From Pezicula radicicola (Eukaryota > Ascomycota > Leotiomycetes > Helotiales > Dermateaceae): a DNA stretch of 64,000 nucleotides. Under the pieces are notes generated by a model, which was not told the DNA's origin, did no database searches, and was given only the letters and a program-made list of their open reading frames with translations. Made by a program: the position numbers and the translations under genes. The stretch lies in NCBI GenBank assembly GCA_003008705.1, contig PDUO01000015.1, positions 1,059,290 to 1,123,289 on the forward strand. Direction: 5' to 3'. Shown here in pieces: positions 32,884 through 45,002 of this stretch. Within the stretch, counting starts at the first letter, position 1, and every line of letters begins with the position of its first letter.

Positions 32884-33212
32884 ATGCCGCGAGCAATCAG
32901 AGGTAGGTCAGGCAACAGAAGACTTCAATCATTCTACTTCAGACCATGGTTAACGCAACCCAAGGAGTCCTCGTCCAGTGCGACCCATCTATCAAATCCA
33001 TTATCGTCAATCTAGACAAGGATGGCCATCAATTCGTTGTCGAAGAACTAGATGACCAGAATCTCGTGATCAAGGAAAACATGGTTCAACTTTTGAAGAT
33101 GAAGTTGGAAGATGTATGTGACAAGTTCCCGACACTTGAATCTTGAAACTAATGAGAGATGTAGAGATTGAAAGAGACACAGCAACCGCCGGACGAGTCT
33201 GGCTCTGATTAA
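32884..33212 (+). CDS. TFB5: TFIIH subunit Tfb5 (TTDA/GTF2H5)
   Basis: Exons 32884-32902, 32965-33113 and 33165-33212 give 71 residues, the family norm. The first exon encodes MPRAIR. Splicing gives [19 protein letters not shown], the invariant start of Tfb5 with its CDPSIK motif, then [17 protein letters not shown] and a short helix. It ends PPDESGSD. Tfb5 stabilises the Tfb2/p52 subunit of TFIIH and stimulates the XPB/Ssl2 ATPase in nucleotide-excision repair and transcription. The first intron has a GTAGGT donor and a CCAAG acceptor, fixed by the protein. Confidence 0.95.
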
Positions 33213-33853
33213 GTGGTTCTTGGGGGCCGTTTTGATGTCATGGTCTCAAAATGGTGTTGGGTATGGTTGTGAATGGGGTGCATTTGGGTGGCGTTTGAGT
33301 TGGGACTTTGAAAAAAAAAATTGGGGGCGGAGTTACAGATCTGGTGGAAGCCTACCAGCTCTGGCTTCCTTTACACTACCTATCTAAGTTTAGCATTGGC
33401 CTTTCTTTCGTTAAACTGACTGAAAGAGTGCTCAAGCAACTTGGATTTAATGCAGGTCTGTTCTGGAGTCATGCGTGCTCTGAGCTCAGCTAGAGTAAAT
33501 CACGCCCAAAAATTAAACTGGAAAGACCTTCGCAGCTAGCATCTTTCATGGCTCCTAATGCTAGCTCAGATTACAGTGCCATATTAGCTAAATTTCATTT
33601 TACATGATGGCATGGAGGGAAATTTAAGTTATAACTATACGATTTCCCCAACCTGACCCATAGAGGACTCACTACCATCACCACCAGCACGATCGTCTTT
33701 TTGGCTGTAGGTAGCTTACTTGATTTGAGCAACTCACTTGATACATAGCCCTGATCTAGACAATATCTTACAGAGCAATTTGTACAGTATACATATAGCT
33801 TTGTTTGGCCATGGAAATGCCCATGTTGTACATTTTTAATACATATATACAAT
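33213..33853. other. Convergent intergenic region with a fragment of the 18-bp repeat
   Basis: Bases 33712-33729 (TAGCTTACTTGATTTGAG) and 33730-33747 (CAACTCACTTGATACATA) are two tandem copies of the 18-bp unit. GAGCAATTTGTACAGTATAC (about 33773-33792) may be a decayed MITE terminus. The rest is the 3' UTRs of TFB5 and the uL16m gene. Confidence 0.5.
33712..33747 (+). repeat. Two tandem 18-bp MITE-core units
   Basis: Two adjacent 18-bp units match the MITE core (the CAACTCACTTGAT stretch agrees closely with copy B). Clear terminal repeats are absent, suggesting a decayed or partial element. Confidence 0.6.
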
Positions 33854-34724
33854 CTATGCGTCCGGTGACATAGATGTTGAGACGCTGCTTGGCATTGTCT
33901 CTGTTGTGGTACCGACTGGTATCGAACCAAGAGGGATTGCCCGCCGAGGTCTCTTCAAACTTTCCAAGGTGACTCCATTCTCCAATTTTGTGATGCCAAC
34001 AACAGGTGCATCCCCTTTCTTGACAAACTCATACATTCCTGTAGGATGGGTTAGCAAAATGTACACTCGCTCCATCTGTGACGATATCTTATTACTGACC
34101 TGGCATTTTGTTTCCAGCTAAGCGGAATGCATCTCTTGCAACCTGTTCGTGGATCTCTCCCTTGATTTCAAATATAACCTTGCTGACTGCTATTCTGGAC
34201 GCCCAATGATCGAATGAACCCTTTCCTTTCCCCATACGAGTCTAACAATAACTCAGCGCTCAAGTTTCATAGGATTCTGTAAGTGAGTGAAGGCATACCT
34301 CGTTACCACTGCTGTATACACCAATGCTTGCGCACACTCTTTTATACAACCGATACCTCATTCCACGTAGTCTCTGCTTGATAGCATCCTCCCCATTCTT
34401 CAATTGAGAAGCGCTAACTCGACGATGGTGGTCACACATCCGTAATCCATAATCTCCCCACACAATTGTTGTCCCTCTCGAAGATCCTCCCGTTGGAACA
34501 CGCGGACGACCTTTCCGTGATCTCTTCTTTTCGGGCATTGTGGGAAGTAACCAGTTACCTGCATTTGCAGCTGTACTGGAAAATGGTCGGAGAGTGGAAG
34601 AAACATTTGTTGGCCTAGATAATGGCGATGCCCGAGAGGGAGTGATGAGTGGCCGGAGAGGATTCGAAGCTATCGAAAGCTTCTCGAATCGAACTGCAAA
34701 GCCTAGGATATTCTGTGGCTTCAT
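33854..34724 (-). CDS. MRPL16: Mitochondrial large-subunit ribosomal protein uL16m (MRPL16)
   Basis: Exons 34724-34299, 34241-34100 and 34038-33854 give 250 residues. An Arg/Ser-rich presequence ([16 protein letters not shown] ... [13 protein letters not shown]) fits mitochondrial import. The uL16 core follows: [55 protein letters not shown] and [17 protein letters not shown]. uL16 sits in the ribosomal core near the A-site tRNA. The upstream extension of the open frame lacks an ATG, so 34724 is the likely start. It is divergent from RFC1, 276 bp away. Confidence 0.93.
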
Positions 34725-35000
34725 AATTGTGATGCTTTGCTGTCTCGCCCGTCTCGTCCCTTCTCGGTCGACCAAAGATTCGAGGTCAGTTCAAAGACGG
34801 GAAGAACTTTAATCCTGCACGTGACAAACCATGGCCGCGTCAAGTCGCGGTTTCCATTTCGCGATCAACGCGACATCATCGACTTTACCGAAAATCTCGA
34901 GGTAGCCTTCGCCCATGTTCTCCACCAATTTGTGACGGAAATCTTCGACGAGGAGTCTTCAATTTATCCACGGGCGCCCACATCTCAGTAAAAGCCCAAA
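34725..35000. promoter_or_regulatory. Divergent promoter region between MRPL16 and RFC1
   Basis: A 276-bp gap between the two start codons must contain both promoters. A CACGTGAC-like word near 34819 is notable (GCACGTGAC). No further site is assigned. Confidence 0.5.
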
Positions 35001-38000
35001 ATGCCTGCCGACATCAGGAGCTTCTTTGGTGGCAAGACTTCGACACCTATTAGGGAGAAGGAGGTCAAGAAGGAAGAGCCCAAGAAACGAGGAAATAGTA
35101 TTATACCCCGCAGTTCTGGCAAGTTGCCACTGAATTGACATGCTAATTATAAAACAGAGGCCCGCAAGGTGGTTGATGACAGCGATGATGACGATGTTGT
35201 CCTAACGTACGATCTACTACCCATAATAAGGTCATTAGAGCTTACTGATTCCAACCAGGTCCAAGAAATCTACACCGAAGACAGCTCCCAAGAAGGCATT
35301 GTAAGTGGATATTCCTCGCTTCCGACGCGCCTTTTTAATGTTTGACAATTAGGAAGAAAGAATCCCCCAAAGGCCAGGAAACCAATGCCTCAGACTACTT
35401 TGCTTCTAGTAAGAAACCAAAGGTAGCCAAGAGTGCACCAACGAATACTCGAGCTCCGGAAACCAGTAGCAGATCGTCTCCCCGCAAGAAGGTGACTACC
35501 TCTTATGTTGATCCAGATAACGACGAGCTCGCATTTCTGGACGATGACAAAGATGCGGGCGACGATATATTTGCTGCAGATATAAATAATGGGGGCGAGG
35601 GCCGGAAGAATGATGGCTACGTTGAGGTCGACAGCGAGGAAGATGATATTATTCCGGTGTCTAAAAAGACAAGCGGCAAATCGAAGCCAGTCTCTCAGAA
35701 AAAGGGCCAGGACGTCAATATGACAGATGCTCCAGTTATGATAGCTGATGATGACGACGATGATATGATGGTAATTGAGCAACCAAACAAGAAGACTGCA
35801 AACAGCAAGAAACGCAAGTCTGTAGATTTGGACAGTGATGAAGAATCTGACGATATACCCAATATCAAGTCCGTTAAGGGAAAAGCAGCTGCTTCCAAGA
35901 AACCTCCAGCGAAGAAACGTGCACCTACTAAGAAGGACGTGCCTGAGAGTTCTGAGATACAAGCAATCTTTGACAAGATTCCTACTGTTCGAGCGCCATC
36001 ACCTCCCCCAAAGGATCCCGATGCGAAGCCTTTTGACTGGCGTAAGGCTGGGCAAGGTGGAGGGAATGCTGGTCCACCCCCTGCTGCCGGTGCAAAAGAT
36101 ATTCCCCAAGGCCAGGACAACTGTTTAGCAGGCTTAACTTTCGTCTTTACAGGTCTTTTAGAAACAATTTCTAGAGAAGAAGGGCAAGAGCTTGTCAAAC
36201 GTTATGGAGGCAAAGTTACAGGTGCGCCAAGCGGGAAAACCAGCTACGTTGTACTTGGAACAGATGCTGGTCCCAGCAAGCTTAAGAAGATCAAAGATTT
36301 GAATATCAAAACTATAAATGAGGACGGTTTGTTTGAGCTCATCCGCCTACTGCCTGCAAATGGTGGGGACGGCAAAGCTGCCGAGAAGAATATGGAGAAG
36401 AAGAAAGAAGAAGAAGCAAAGATTAAGAAGGAAGCTGAAGAAATGGAGAAACAGGAGAAGAAAAAAGCCGCAGAAGCAGAAAAAGCGGAACAGGAAGCGA
36501 GGAAGCGAGCTGCCGCAAAAGGTATCGCTCCTCCACCGGCACCCGTTCGCAAGAACGATCCAAGTGCACAACTTTGGACCACGAAGTACGCACCCACTTC
36601 AATGACCCAGATTTGCGGCAACAAAGGTGCAGTTGAGAAGATTGGGAAATGGTTGAATGGATGGCACAATGCGCACAAGTATGAATTCCAAAAAAAGGGG
36701 CCTGAGGGACTTGGTGGATATCGTGCTATTATGATTCACGGCCCTCCTGGAATTGGAAAGACCACTGCTGCACACCTTGCTGCGAACCTCGCCGGATTTG
36801 ACGTGCTCGAAAGCAATGCTAGCGATACTAGAAGCAAAAAGATGGTCGATTCTGGATTGGGTGAAGTCCTTAATAACAGATCTCTTCTTGGGTACTTCAC
36901 TGGAGATGGAAAAGAAGTCGAACAGAAAAAGAAGAAGATAGTCCTCATCATGGACGAAGTTGATGGAATGTCTGCTGGTGATCGTGGTGGTGTTGGTGCC
37001 CTTGCTAAAATATGCAAGAAAACTGACGTCCCCATGATCCTGATCTGCAACGACAGGAGGCTTCAAAAAATGAAACCATTCGATTTCGTTACTTTAGATA
37101 TCCCATTCAGACGGCCAACGGTCGAACAAGTCCGTTCCCGAATAGCTACCATATGTCTCAGAGAGGGTCTAAAGCTCCCAATGCCTGTTATCGAGGCCCT
37201 CATCGAAGGTAGCAACAAAGACATCCGTCAGATCATCAACATGATTTCCACCATCAAGCTCGATCAGACCGCAATGGATTTTGACAAGAGCAAATCCATG
37301 TCCAAAGCATGGGAAAAGCATGTAGTCTTAAAGCCCTGGGACATTTGCCACAAGCTACTTGGCGGTGGCATGTTTGCTCCCTCTAGCAAAGCCACGCTGA
37401 ACGACAAGATTGAGCTCTATTTCAATGATCATGAATTCAGCTATCTCATGATTCAAGAAAACTATCTGGGTTGCAAGCCTCTACGTGTCGATACTATGTC
37501 AACCTCGCCGAGAGAGCAAAGACTCAAGGCATTAGAACTTGCTCAGCAAGCAGCTGAGAGTATTAGTGACGGCGACCTAGTAGACCGAATGATACACGGA
37601 TCACAACAGCAGTGGAGTTTAATGCCTGTCCATGCCGTTTTTAGTACCGTAAGACCTGCAAGCTTCATTTCTGGGGCCATGACTGGTGGGACCAATTTCA
37701 CGCAATGGCTAGGAAACAATAGCAAACTTGGAAAGCTTACTCGGTATGTCAAAGAGATTCAATCTCACATGCGACTTCGAACATCAGGGGATCGCCACGA
37801 GATTCGTCAGCAGTATTTGCCGGTACTGTGGTCACGTATCATCAAAAGACTTGAGGTAGAAGGGCGCGATGCAGTGGAAGAAGTAATCGATCTGATGGAC
37901 AGTTACTTCCTGACGAGAGATGATTTCGATTACATGATGGAGCTTGGTCTAGGTTATCAAGCTGAAGAGACAGTGAACCTTGAAACCCAGACCAAGGCCA

Positions 38001-38388
38001 ACTTCACACGATCGTAAGTTCTTACAAGAACCGTATCAGATGGGAGATGCTAATACATTCTAGTTACAACTCCCGAACACACCCCTTGCCATTCATGAAG
38101 GCCAGTAACGTTGTGGCTCCAGCCAAGACAGCTAAGGTCGCACCTGATCTTGAAGAAGCCTTTGAAGAAGAAGACGACACTGAGGTCATCGCCGAAGTTG
38201 TTGACAACGATGAAGATGAAATCGACCTTAAGAAGGACAAATACATTAAACAGCCAAAGGCTAAGAAAGCAGCCTCAAAGAAGAAGGCTGCGAAGAAGGC
38301 GGCAGATGACGATGACAATGACGATGACGAGGAAGACGTCAAACCAAAGAAAGGAAAAGGCAAGGCCAAAGGAAAGGGAAAGAAATGA
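35001..38388 (+). CDS. RFC1: Replication factor C large subunit (RFC1)
   Basis: Exons 35001-35097, 35158-35206, 35259-35300, 35353-38013 and 38064-38388 give 1057 residues. The N-terminus MPADIRSFFGGK looks like a PCNA-interacting motif. An acidic/basic disordered region follows. A BRCT domain spans about 318-400 (LAGLTFVFTGLLETISREEG). A charged coiled coil (KKKEEEAKIKKEAEEMEKQE) precedes the AAA+ module. Walker A is HGPPGIGKTT at about 525 and Walker B is VLIMDEVDGM at about 593. The RFC1 C-terminal domain continues with NYLGCKP and ends in a Lys-rich nuclear tail. RFC1 heads the clamp loader that places PCNA on primed DNA. Confidence 0.97.
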
Positions 38389-39958
38389 ACATGATAATGC
38401 GAATCGTTCGAGTATAACATCGTTTAGCATATTGGCGCCTAGGTCTCTATTTTGTGTTGACCTTTAAACATCAGCAAATGTATACCAACATGAATTCATA
38501 ATCATATAAACTTTCCAGAATCATTGTATTATGAAGAGGTTTCTACATCTGCACTTTTCCATTACTAGCGCTATTTTTGCACACAACTCATTCGTCAAAC
38601 ATTGCAAGGAGAACTGGACGATTACAAGTCGACCCTGATTTTAGCACGAGGCAGCACTTAGAAGAGCATTGATCAATGCGCAGATTTGGGTCACCCACGA
38701 TGCCCGCTCCGATTATCGTTCAAAGGCTATTAACTATTTCTTCAACACCATAGCACTGCTAAAATCATGCATAATATAATATCAACCCCCTCCGCATCAT
38801 CTAAAGACACCATGAGGCCAAAAACACCATAACGGTTATCAACACACGCACAGAATTAACCTAACCTATCAAGAGAAACCCGAAAAGGTGGGCAATTTCA
38901 ACCGAATTGTTTGGGAAGGTAGGTGGGTGGGATGTCATATTGAGGTGCGATGGGATAGAGAATATCGCTAATCTACCGTATGGCTTTGCTTTTAGTTCTT
39001 TTGTTTATTTGTTTTCTTCATACTTTTTAGATGGGATGTTATGTTTTTAGGCCAAACTAGTGAGTGATATTAACGCAATTGTACTTTCAATAATGTGCTA
39101 TTACTCGGTCAGTTCAATTACTAAAAGAAAGTAAAGTACCAAGGTCAGTGTCTTTAACAGCGTGCTCTATTCAAGTCCATTAACACTGTCCAAATAACCA
39201 AGTCCTTCACTGAATGCAAGAATCATTTATTCATTTCTACATACAGTAAGATAGCAAGCGACAAAAACTTGATCTTCTTACTCACCAGATTTTTAGTTAA
39301 ACTCCACTACTGTAGTACCTGAGACTGTAATATTAAACTCACTATTGCAACTACATGATTACAATGATTCCTCTTTTCTTTAAATATAGTACTATAGTAT
39401 CACTAGGTTGCTGAGAAAATATGAATGAGTTAGTTCTTTTGTTGACAGGAAGTAAAATATTGTCTTTGAAGCTATTATCTCTATTACGGCCTCTGAGGAT
39501 AATATCGAGCTTAAATTGACGATTTAGAACGATATATCCATACTCTCGGTGTAAGTCTTTTTGCTTGTCTCTTTTATTGCTTTCAGAGACTGTGGATGTT
39601 CCCCTTTTCTTCCACACGGTGTTCACATCCTAAGAGAGATTAATTATGTTGGAGAGACTTGCCTGCAGTGTGTCACTTTAGATTTGAATAGAAACCGAGA
39701 GTGAAAGAGTTTGACAGGTAGTAAAAGGGTAAGGTATAAGAAAGGGATGAGAGTTCTGTGTATGAGGTACTCCTCATTCTGTTCCTCAAATTTATCTTCC
39801 TTGTCTTATCCATGCCTATTCTCACGGTGAAGACCTCATGAAGTCCCAATTGATATCCACCAGCGCCATTAACACTCTTCATATTCTCATCAATTACCAC
39901 CGAACGCAACTCTAACCGCTCTCTCTCTCTCTTCTTTCAATTGGAAATTGAAACTTTT
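38389..39958. other. Intergenic region downstream of RFC1
   Basis: AT-rich 1.6-kb stretch between convergent genes. A minus-strand open frame at 39351-39626 exists but has no family resemblance. A pyrimidine-rich CTCTCTCTCTCTTC run lies at about 39920. No gene is supported. Confidence 0.5.
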
Positions 39959-40534
39959 CTAGCTCTCAACAGCCAGCGCTTTAACACCAACTAACTTCCC
40001 ATCCTCAACACTGACCACCCAATACTCAACCCTAGTTCCCCCCTTCTCAATCCGATAAACTCTCACATCACTCCCCTTTCCCGCTTCCCTCACAGCATCA
40101 ACAACTTCCTTATATTGACCCCTAGGATCCCACTCTCCTATATCCATGATCGAAACCTCAGCATCCTTAGGATTCGGATGATTGACTAACTTCGCAAACA
40201 TCTCTAAAAACAAAACAAAAACAAAACCACATTAGCTTCCTTCCCATGCCCAAGAAAAAAATCCAGAGAAGGAAAGACAATGGAAGACGAAGGTGAACAT
40301 ACTCTCATCAGGCAAACCTTTCCCACCAAGCTTCAAACAAACAGGCACAAACTCCTCATCAGCATCACTAACATAATAAGCCTCCACCTTCTCCAAAATA
40401 GCCGGAACCTTCACCCCACTATCCAACGTCTTAAACTCGACCTTTCCATTCCCCTGTGCCTTAGGCGCACTCCCAACACTAGGATCCTCATTCGCCTTAT
40501 CAAGAAAAGAAGCGTAATCCTCATCTGATGCCAT
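39959..40534 (-). CDS. Small conserved-looking protein of unknown function
   Basis: Exons 40534-40303 and 40203-39959 give 158 residues, starting MASDEDYASFLDKANED. The acidic N-terminus is followed by a compact alpha/beta-looking region (VPAILEKVEAYYVSDADEEF, then EVSIMDIGEWDPRGQY and VRVYRIEKGGTRVEYWVVSV) ending ALAVES. I do not recognise the family. No signal peptide, membrane segment or catalytic motif is visible. The frame extends upstream without an ATG, so the start at 40534 is the only good one. The intron donor GTATGT and a T-rich tract before TTTTTAG support splicing. Confidence 0.7.
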
Positions 40535-41271
40535 CTTGTGTTCTTCTTTGGTATTAGGTTCGTGATTCGTAGGTGTGCGGTTGTTGTTCGTGCTGTAGGA
40601 AGGAGATCTCTCAGCTGTTGTCCAAAATCTAGAAGAGCTTCGTTGCGCGCTACGGCTATAGCTGCTGGTGGACAGGAGGGAAGAGAAAAATCTCACATCG
40701 CTGTCTCTCCTCCTTTCGCAGAAACCGGGGGTTTCGCTCCCAATACGCCTGATGGATGCGACCCTGTGGGATAGATTGGGGCAGTGGAAGATAAATGCTC
40801 GACCTGCAGTGCCGCCTCTGCTTGTTGCTGTTCGGAAACTAATGGTGGCTGCTGTGTAAAGATTTGGTTTTGGGCGTCACCGACGGCAGGAATTTGATTT
40901 GATTTTTTGGTCTTATCTCTGTCTTTGAAGCAGTTGGTTACGAGTGCTATGGTTGAGTTTATTACGCCCATCTGGAAGAGGAAATAAGAGTTGGATGTTA
41001 TGATGTGGGGAGCTTGCTTTGAGGGACGTGCGCACAATGACGAAGTTGAGGGGAGATTTCGGACTAGGCCAAGGAATCTGGGACCTTTCTTGGTGGAATC
41101 TTTTCACTTTGCAAATTTCAACATATCATCATGATTCCTTTCAGGAGGTGGTTGGATTTTTCTTTTACATCATGTCGTTCATAGCTTTAACCTGGCTAAT
41201 CGACACGATGAGCTCAAAAAAGCATTTGATACCCCCATAACACCATCCCGAAATGAAGCCTAAGATAGAAT
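40535..41271. other. Intergenic region between the small unknown gene and uL3
   Basis: Holds the promoter of the small gene and the 3' UTR of uL3. A minus-strand open frame (40693-41037) includes MGVINSTIALVTNC but lacks recognisable content or clear splice support, so it was not called. Confidence 0.4.
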
Positions 41272-42739
41272 TTATGCAGCTTGTTGAAGATCCTTCTTGA
41301 GGGTACCCAAAAACTGGTGCTTCTCCTGTGGTGTCTGGTAGGCACCGTGACCGAACTTGGAAGAGGTATCGATCCATTTCAACTCGACCTTCTCCAAAGC
41401 CTTTCTTGAGGTGTGAATGAACATGGACTTGCGGAGAGTGACAACACGCTTCTTGACACCTGGGATGGACCCCTTGACGATGAGGAAGTCGTTCTTGACC
41501 TCACCGTAGCGGACGAAACCACCCATACTATTATCTTTGTTAGCTTCAACTTAACTAGTAGGAGAATAACATGAGCATACGGAGTGATCTGCTTCTTGGA
41601 GACATCAAATTCAGTTGATGCGTTACCCTCATCAGTACCCTTTCCAATACGGTAAACCTTGTGGTTGGCGGAGGTACGGTGATGGTAACCGTCTTGACCA
41701 GCACGGGCAACAGTCCATTGGACGTGGGAAGGATGCCATGCACCGATACAGGCAACCTTTCGGAGACCCTTGTGTGTCTTTCTCGGAAGCTTCTTGGTTC
41801 CCCATCTGCTGGTGACACCGGAGAAACCGTGACCCTTGGTGACGGCAATGACATCAATCATCTCGTCTTGCTCGAAGATGGAGTCGATACCGACTGGCTT
41901 CTCGAAAAGACCGCTGGCGAACTCAACTTTGTCAGCAACGCTACCGCCGTTAACCTGAATCTCCATAAGGTGGGCCTTCTTCTGCTTGAGAGGGGTCTTG
42001 CGGATCTGAGTGTGGGCGAGGACACGGACGACGGTGCAGTACTTCTTGATGCGCTCGAGTTCACGGGTGATGGAGGATCCCGAGTTCTCAGAGTGCTTCT
42101 TGGCATACTTGGTGAAAGCCTTCTTCTTGCTCTTGTACCAGTTCTTGTAGAATCGGCGCTTAACTTCGTCGCTCAAGTGCTCAGCCCAGACGGTAGTGAG
42201 GGATCGCAGACCACGGGGAGTTTCGATGTAACCAACAAGACCAACAACGATCACCTAAAATAGATGTTAGCCATTGCAACAAGGCAAGCGGGCTGCTCAT
42301 TGTTCGTACTTCTGGTGTCTCGATGACAGTGACTGCCTCGACAACCTCCTTCTTGTGTGATTTCGCTCCGGGACGGTCGAGGTCTGTTGAAAACTTCGTT
42401 AGCAATGGTCGTAAAGGGATAGGAGAGTGGATTTTATGTTCTGTCGCGCAGATACGAACCTCGGACGATGGTGGTCATGCCGGCCTTGTAGCCCATAGTG
42501 GCGGTCAAATGGACTGGCTTCTTTGGGTCATCCTTAGGGAAGGACTTGACTATTCTGGACGTTAATATATTGCTGTGTCAATGGCGAAGCAGATACGCAC
42601 CCTTTCCTCTATGGCGGGCGGCGCGCTTTCTAGGCAAGAATGCCAGGGAGCCGTGACGAGGCGCTTCGAACTACAATTGGGATTAGAATTGAATCCTCGA
42701 TAACCAGCAATTGAATTAATATACCTTTCGGTGGGACAT
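41272..42739 (-). CDS. RPL3: 60S ribosomal protein L3 (uL3)
   Basis: Six exons (42739-42725, 42670-42601, 42549-42460, 42383-42310, 42254-41581, 41527-41272) give 392 residues; yeast L3 has 387. The protein starts [20 protein letters not shown], then [20 protein letters not shown]. The W-finger region [14 protein letters not shown] and [21 protein letters not shown] are diagnostic. The C-terminus [16 protein letters not shown] is typical. uL3 is among the first proteins to join the large subunit and its finger reaches the peptidyl-transferase centre. The 5-codon first exon and early introns are typical of fungal ribosomal protein genes. No snoRNA was found in its introns. Confidence 0.97.
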
Positions 42740-43291
42740 GGCGAAAGTTGGTTGTCGACTTGGTTGTTGAAGAAAAGAAATCCGAGGCGTTGAGAACAAA
42801 AAACTGATATTGGGCCATGGTGCGTAGAAAATTCGCTAAAGACGGACGCTAAAACGGATCAACTTTCTTCCCACGTGATATTGGTGAAAATGCGGCGGGG
42901 CACTCATCCTTCGAACCTCACACCGTCGTGAGGCAAACCTGCCTCTTGAGCTGCACACGATATTCCGTATTTTTGGGTCAATCCATCTACTCGGCATCTG
43001 ATCTAGTTTGTGCCAGTGGAATTACTCGTACTCTCGTTATTCCTGCCGTCGACGTCAAAACCCGAAATACCAGCCTAGCTGACCATCTCAGAGACTCAAA
43101 TTTTGAAAAGACCCGTCAAGCGTTGCCATGTACGCTCAAACACTTTCTAAGTTTAAGTAATGTAGCTAAGGATTTTATACATCTCACGCAAGTATTAAAG
43201 GGACCTCATACACCGAGTAAGCGGCTATTCATCCTTGCCTCTTCCACTGGTGCTAAGAGCACGTCGATGACTAAGCTCACCCCAGCCTGTA
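42740..43291. other. uL3 promoter region up to the Tc1-type element
   Basis: A plus-strand open frame (42928-43308) without an ATG start is interrupted by the transposon terminus. It has no family resemblance and is probably not coding. Confidence 0.4.
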
Positions 43292-44810
43292 CGAAGGTCA
43301 AATTATAAAGTAATGGCGGTGGTCCAAGCGTTTATACGGTCACGTGATCTGAATAACCTCACGAAACGAATGTAATTCCCACCTTTATACCCACATAACA
43401 ATAGCTATAATGCCTCCAAAACACCCCTATATTGACGAAGCTGACAAGGGAGCCTTCCTTAGTCGAGTAGACGACGGAATAGATGTTGCGACAGCTGCAA
43501 AGAGAGCTAGGATCTCTTCTCCATCTGCACGAAGAATTAAGAAGCAATCAGACGAAGTCGAAATTTACAATGACACCCACAACCTCCCTCCTCCCTCGAT
43601 GCACAACCGAGTAGCTGTTAAACCAAAGTCAGGGCGATCGCGGGTACTATCTGAAACAGATGGGAATCGATTAAAGGAGGCTATTGAGCAGGATCGCCAT
43701 CATCGTGAGATGCGTCAACATGATGTGTCACAAGAGCTTGGATTTACAGCATCTATTACAACTATACGGAATGAGATGAAGGCTCGTAATGTCAATCGGG
43801 TTAAACCGACAAAGAAGCTTGCTCTTACCCCTATACAAGAAGCACAACGATACGAAATTGCACTATCAAGGAAGGATTGGACATTAGATGATTGGAAGAG
43901 GGTGGTATGGACAGATGAGGCTGCAATACTTGTTGGAGAGCACCGGGGTAGACATCTTATATCCCGGACACCAGATGATAAGTATAACAAGAACTGCATC
44001 GAAGTTAGGTACAATAACTATAGTGAGGCAATGTTCTGGGGCTCATTTTCGTACGATTTCAAAGGACCTTGTCATGTCTACCATAAAGAGACACCCGAAG
44101 AGAAATCGAAATATCAGGATATTATGGATCAATACAACGTAATCCTCCTACCTAAAAAACAAGAAGAATGGGCCCGTCTACAAGCTGAAGATGTTCTTAA
44201 GTGGCAGAGACTTCGAAGAAAGAAGCCAGGCAAGCCAGCAACATGGGAGGTGTTTTGGAAGAAAGAGATGATGAAGAGAGAGAAGGGCAAGGGGGGCATT
44301 GATTTTATGCGCTATCATCAAGAGGTTGTTGTTCCTAAGCTTATTCCATTCATGGATAAGCTAAATGCAATAGATGGGCCACCTTTTATCCTTCAGCAAG
44401 ATGGTGCTCCATCTCACACAAGTCAGTATACAACCTTATTATTCGAGTAGAAGGGTTATCTACTTCATGAACACCCTGGGAATTCGCCTGATATGAATAC
44501 TATTGAGTATGCTTGGATGCCAATGAGGATAGCTATTACAAATACATGGAATAGGCCTCATACTTTAGAATGGACAGAGAGGGCATGGTATACAGAATGG
44601 GATAAAATAGACCAGGATACAATAAGGGAATGGGTTTCTAGACAAATGGATATTAATCAGAGGATATTAGATGATGAGGGAGGTAATAAATTTCATGGAT
44701 AGAGGTTATAATTAGGCTCTAAATAGCTATTCGAAATGGACGAAATATGAGGCTTTTGATGATTCTGGGAGTGCACGGACCACCGCCATTACTTTATAAT
44801 TTGACCTTCG
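43292..44810. mobile_element. Tc1/mariner-type transposon, 1519 bp, perfect 34-bp inverted repeats
   Basis: Left terminus 43292-43325 starts CGAAGGTCAAATTATAAAGT and the right terminus 44777-44810 is its exact inverted copy over 34 bp. TA flanks both ends (43290-43291 and 44811-44812), the standard Tc1/mariner target duplication. The interior carries a single transposase frame with one stop. Confidence 0.95.
43410..44702 (+). pseudogene. Tc1-type (DD34E) transposase with one in-frame TAG
   Basis: The frame runs from 43410 to 44702, 430 codons, broken once by TAG at 44448-44450. N-terminal helix-turn-helix segments are visible (DDGIDVATAAKRARISSPSA and RQHDVSQELGFTASITTI). Catalytic motifs are WTDEAAILVG (first Asp), ILQQDGAPSHTSQ (second Asp) and GNSPDMNTIEYAW (Glu). 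Counting the stop as one residue, 34 residues separate the second Asp from the Glu, the DD34E spacing of Tc1. The stop falls between them, so the protein as read would lose the Glu. A CAG-to-TAG change would fit a C-to-T, repeat-induced-type mutation, but the original codon is not known. An insert of about 60 charged residues before the second Asp is typical of fungal members. Confidence 0.9.
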
Positions 44811-45002
44811 TAGCTGCTTCGTTCTGTTTCCCGCAAATGTCATGCGGACGACTTTGTTATGGTCGTTGAGAAGCGGATCTCCCATAAAAGTCTATTGATT
44901 TCATGGTACTAAAGTAGATAGGTATGTATAAAAATGGAAGCAAATTTGCGATTGCCCACTTTGAAAAAATTGTATGTAACATAAATAAATAAATTGTGAA
45001 AT

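Noticed and set aside
35390..37752. Several long minus-strand open frames opposite RFC1 (for example 35390-35962, 35695-36198, 36599-37066)
   Set aside because: They are antisense shadows of a well supported RFC1 exon and have no family features.
39351..39626. 91-codon minus-strand frame in the RFC1 downstream region
   Set aside because: Lys/Arg/Asn-rich AT-biased sequence with no domain, splice or neighbour support.
40232..40696. N-terminal extension of the small unknown protein that looks like a mitochondrial presequence
   Set aside because: The extension opens with GTG and has no in-frame ATG; the start at 40534 is preferred.
41661..42263. 200-codon plus-strand frame
   Set aside because: Antisense to the long uL3 exon.
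42255..42724. snoRNAs in uL3 introns, as found in some animals
   Set aside because: The introns are only about 50-76 nt and lack C and D boxes.
42928..43308. 126-codon plus-strand frame ahead of the Tc1 element
   Set aside because: Starts with GTG rather than ATG, ends in the transposon terminus, and has no recognisable content.
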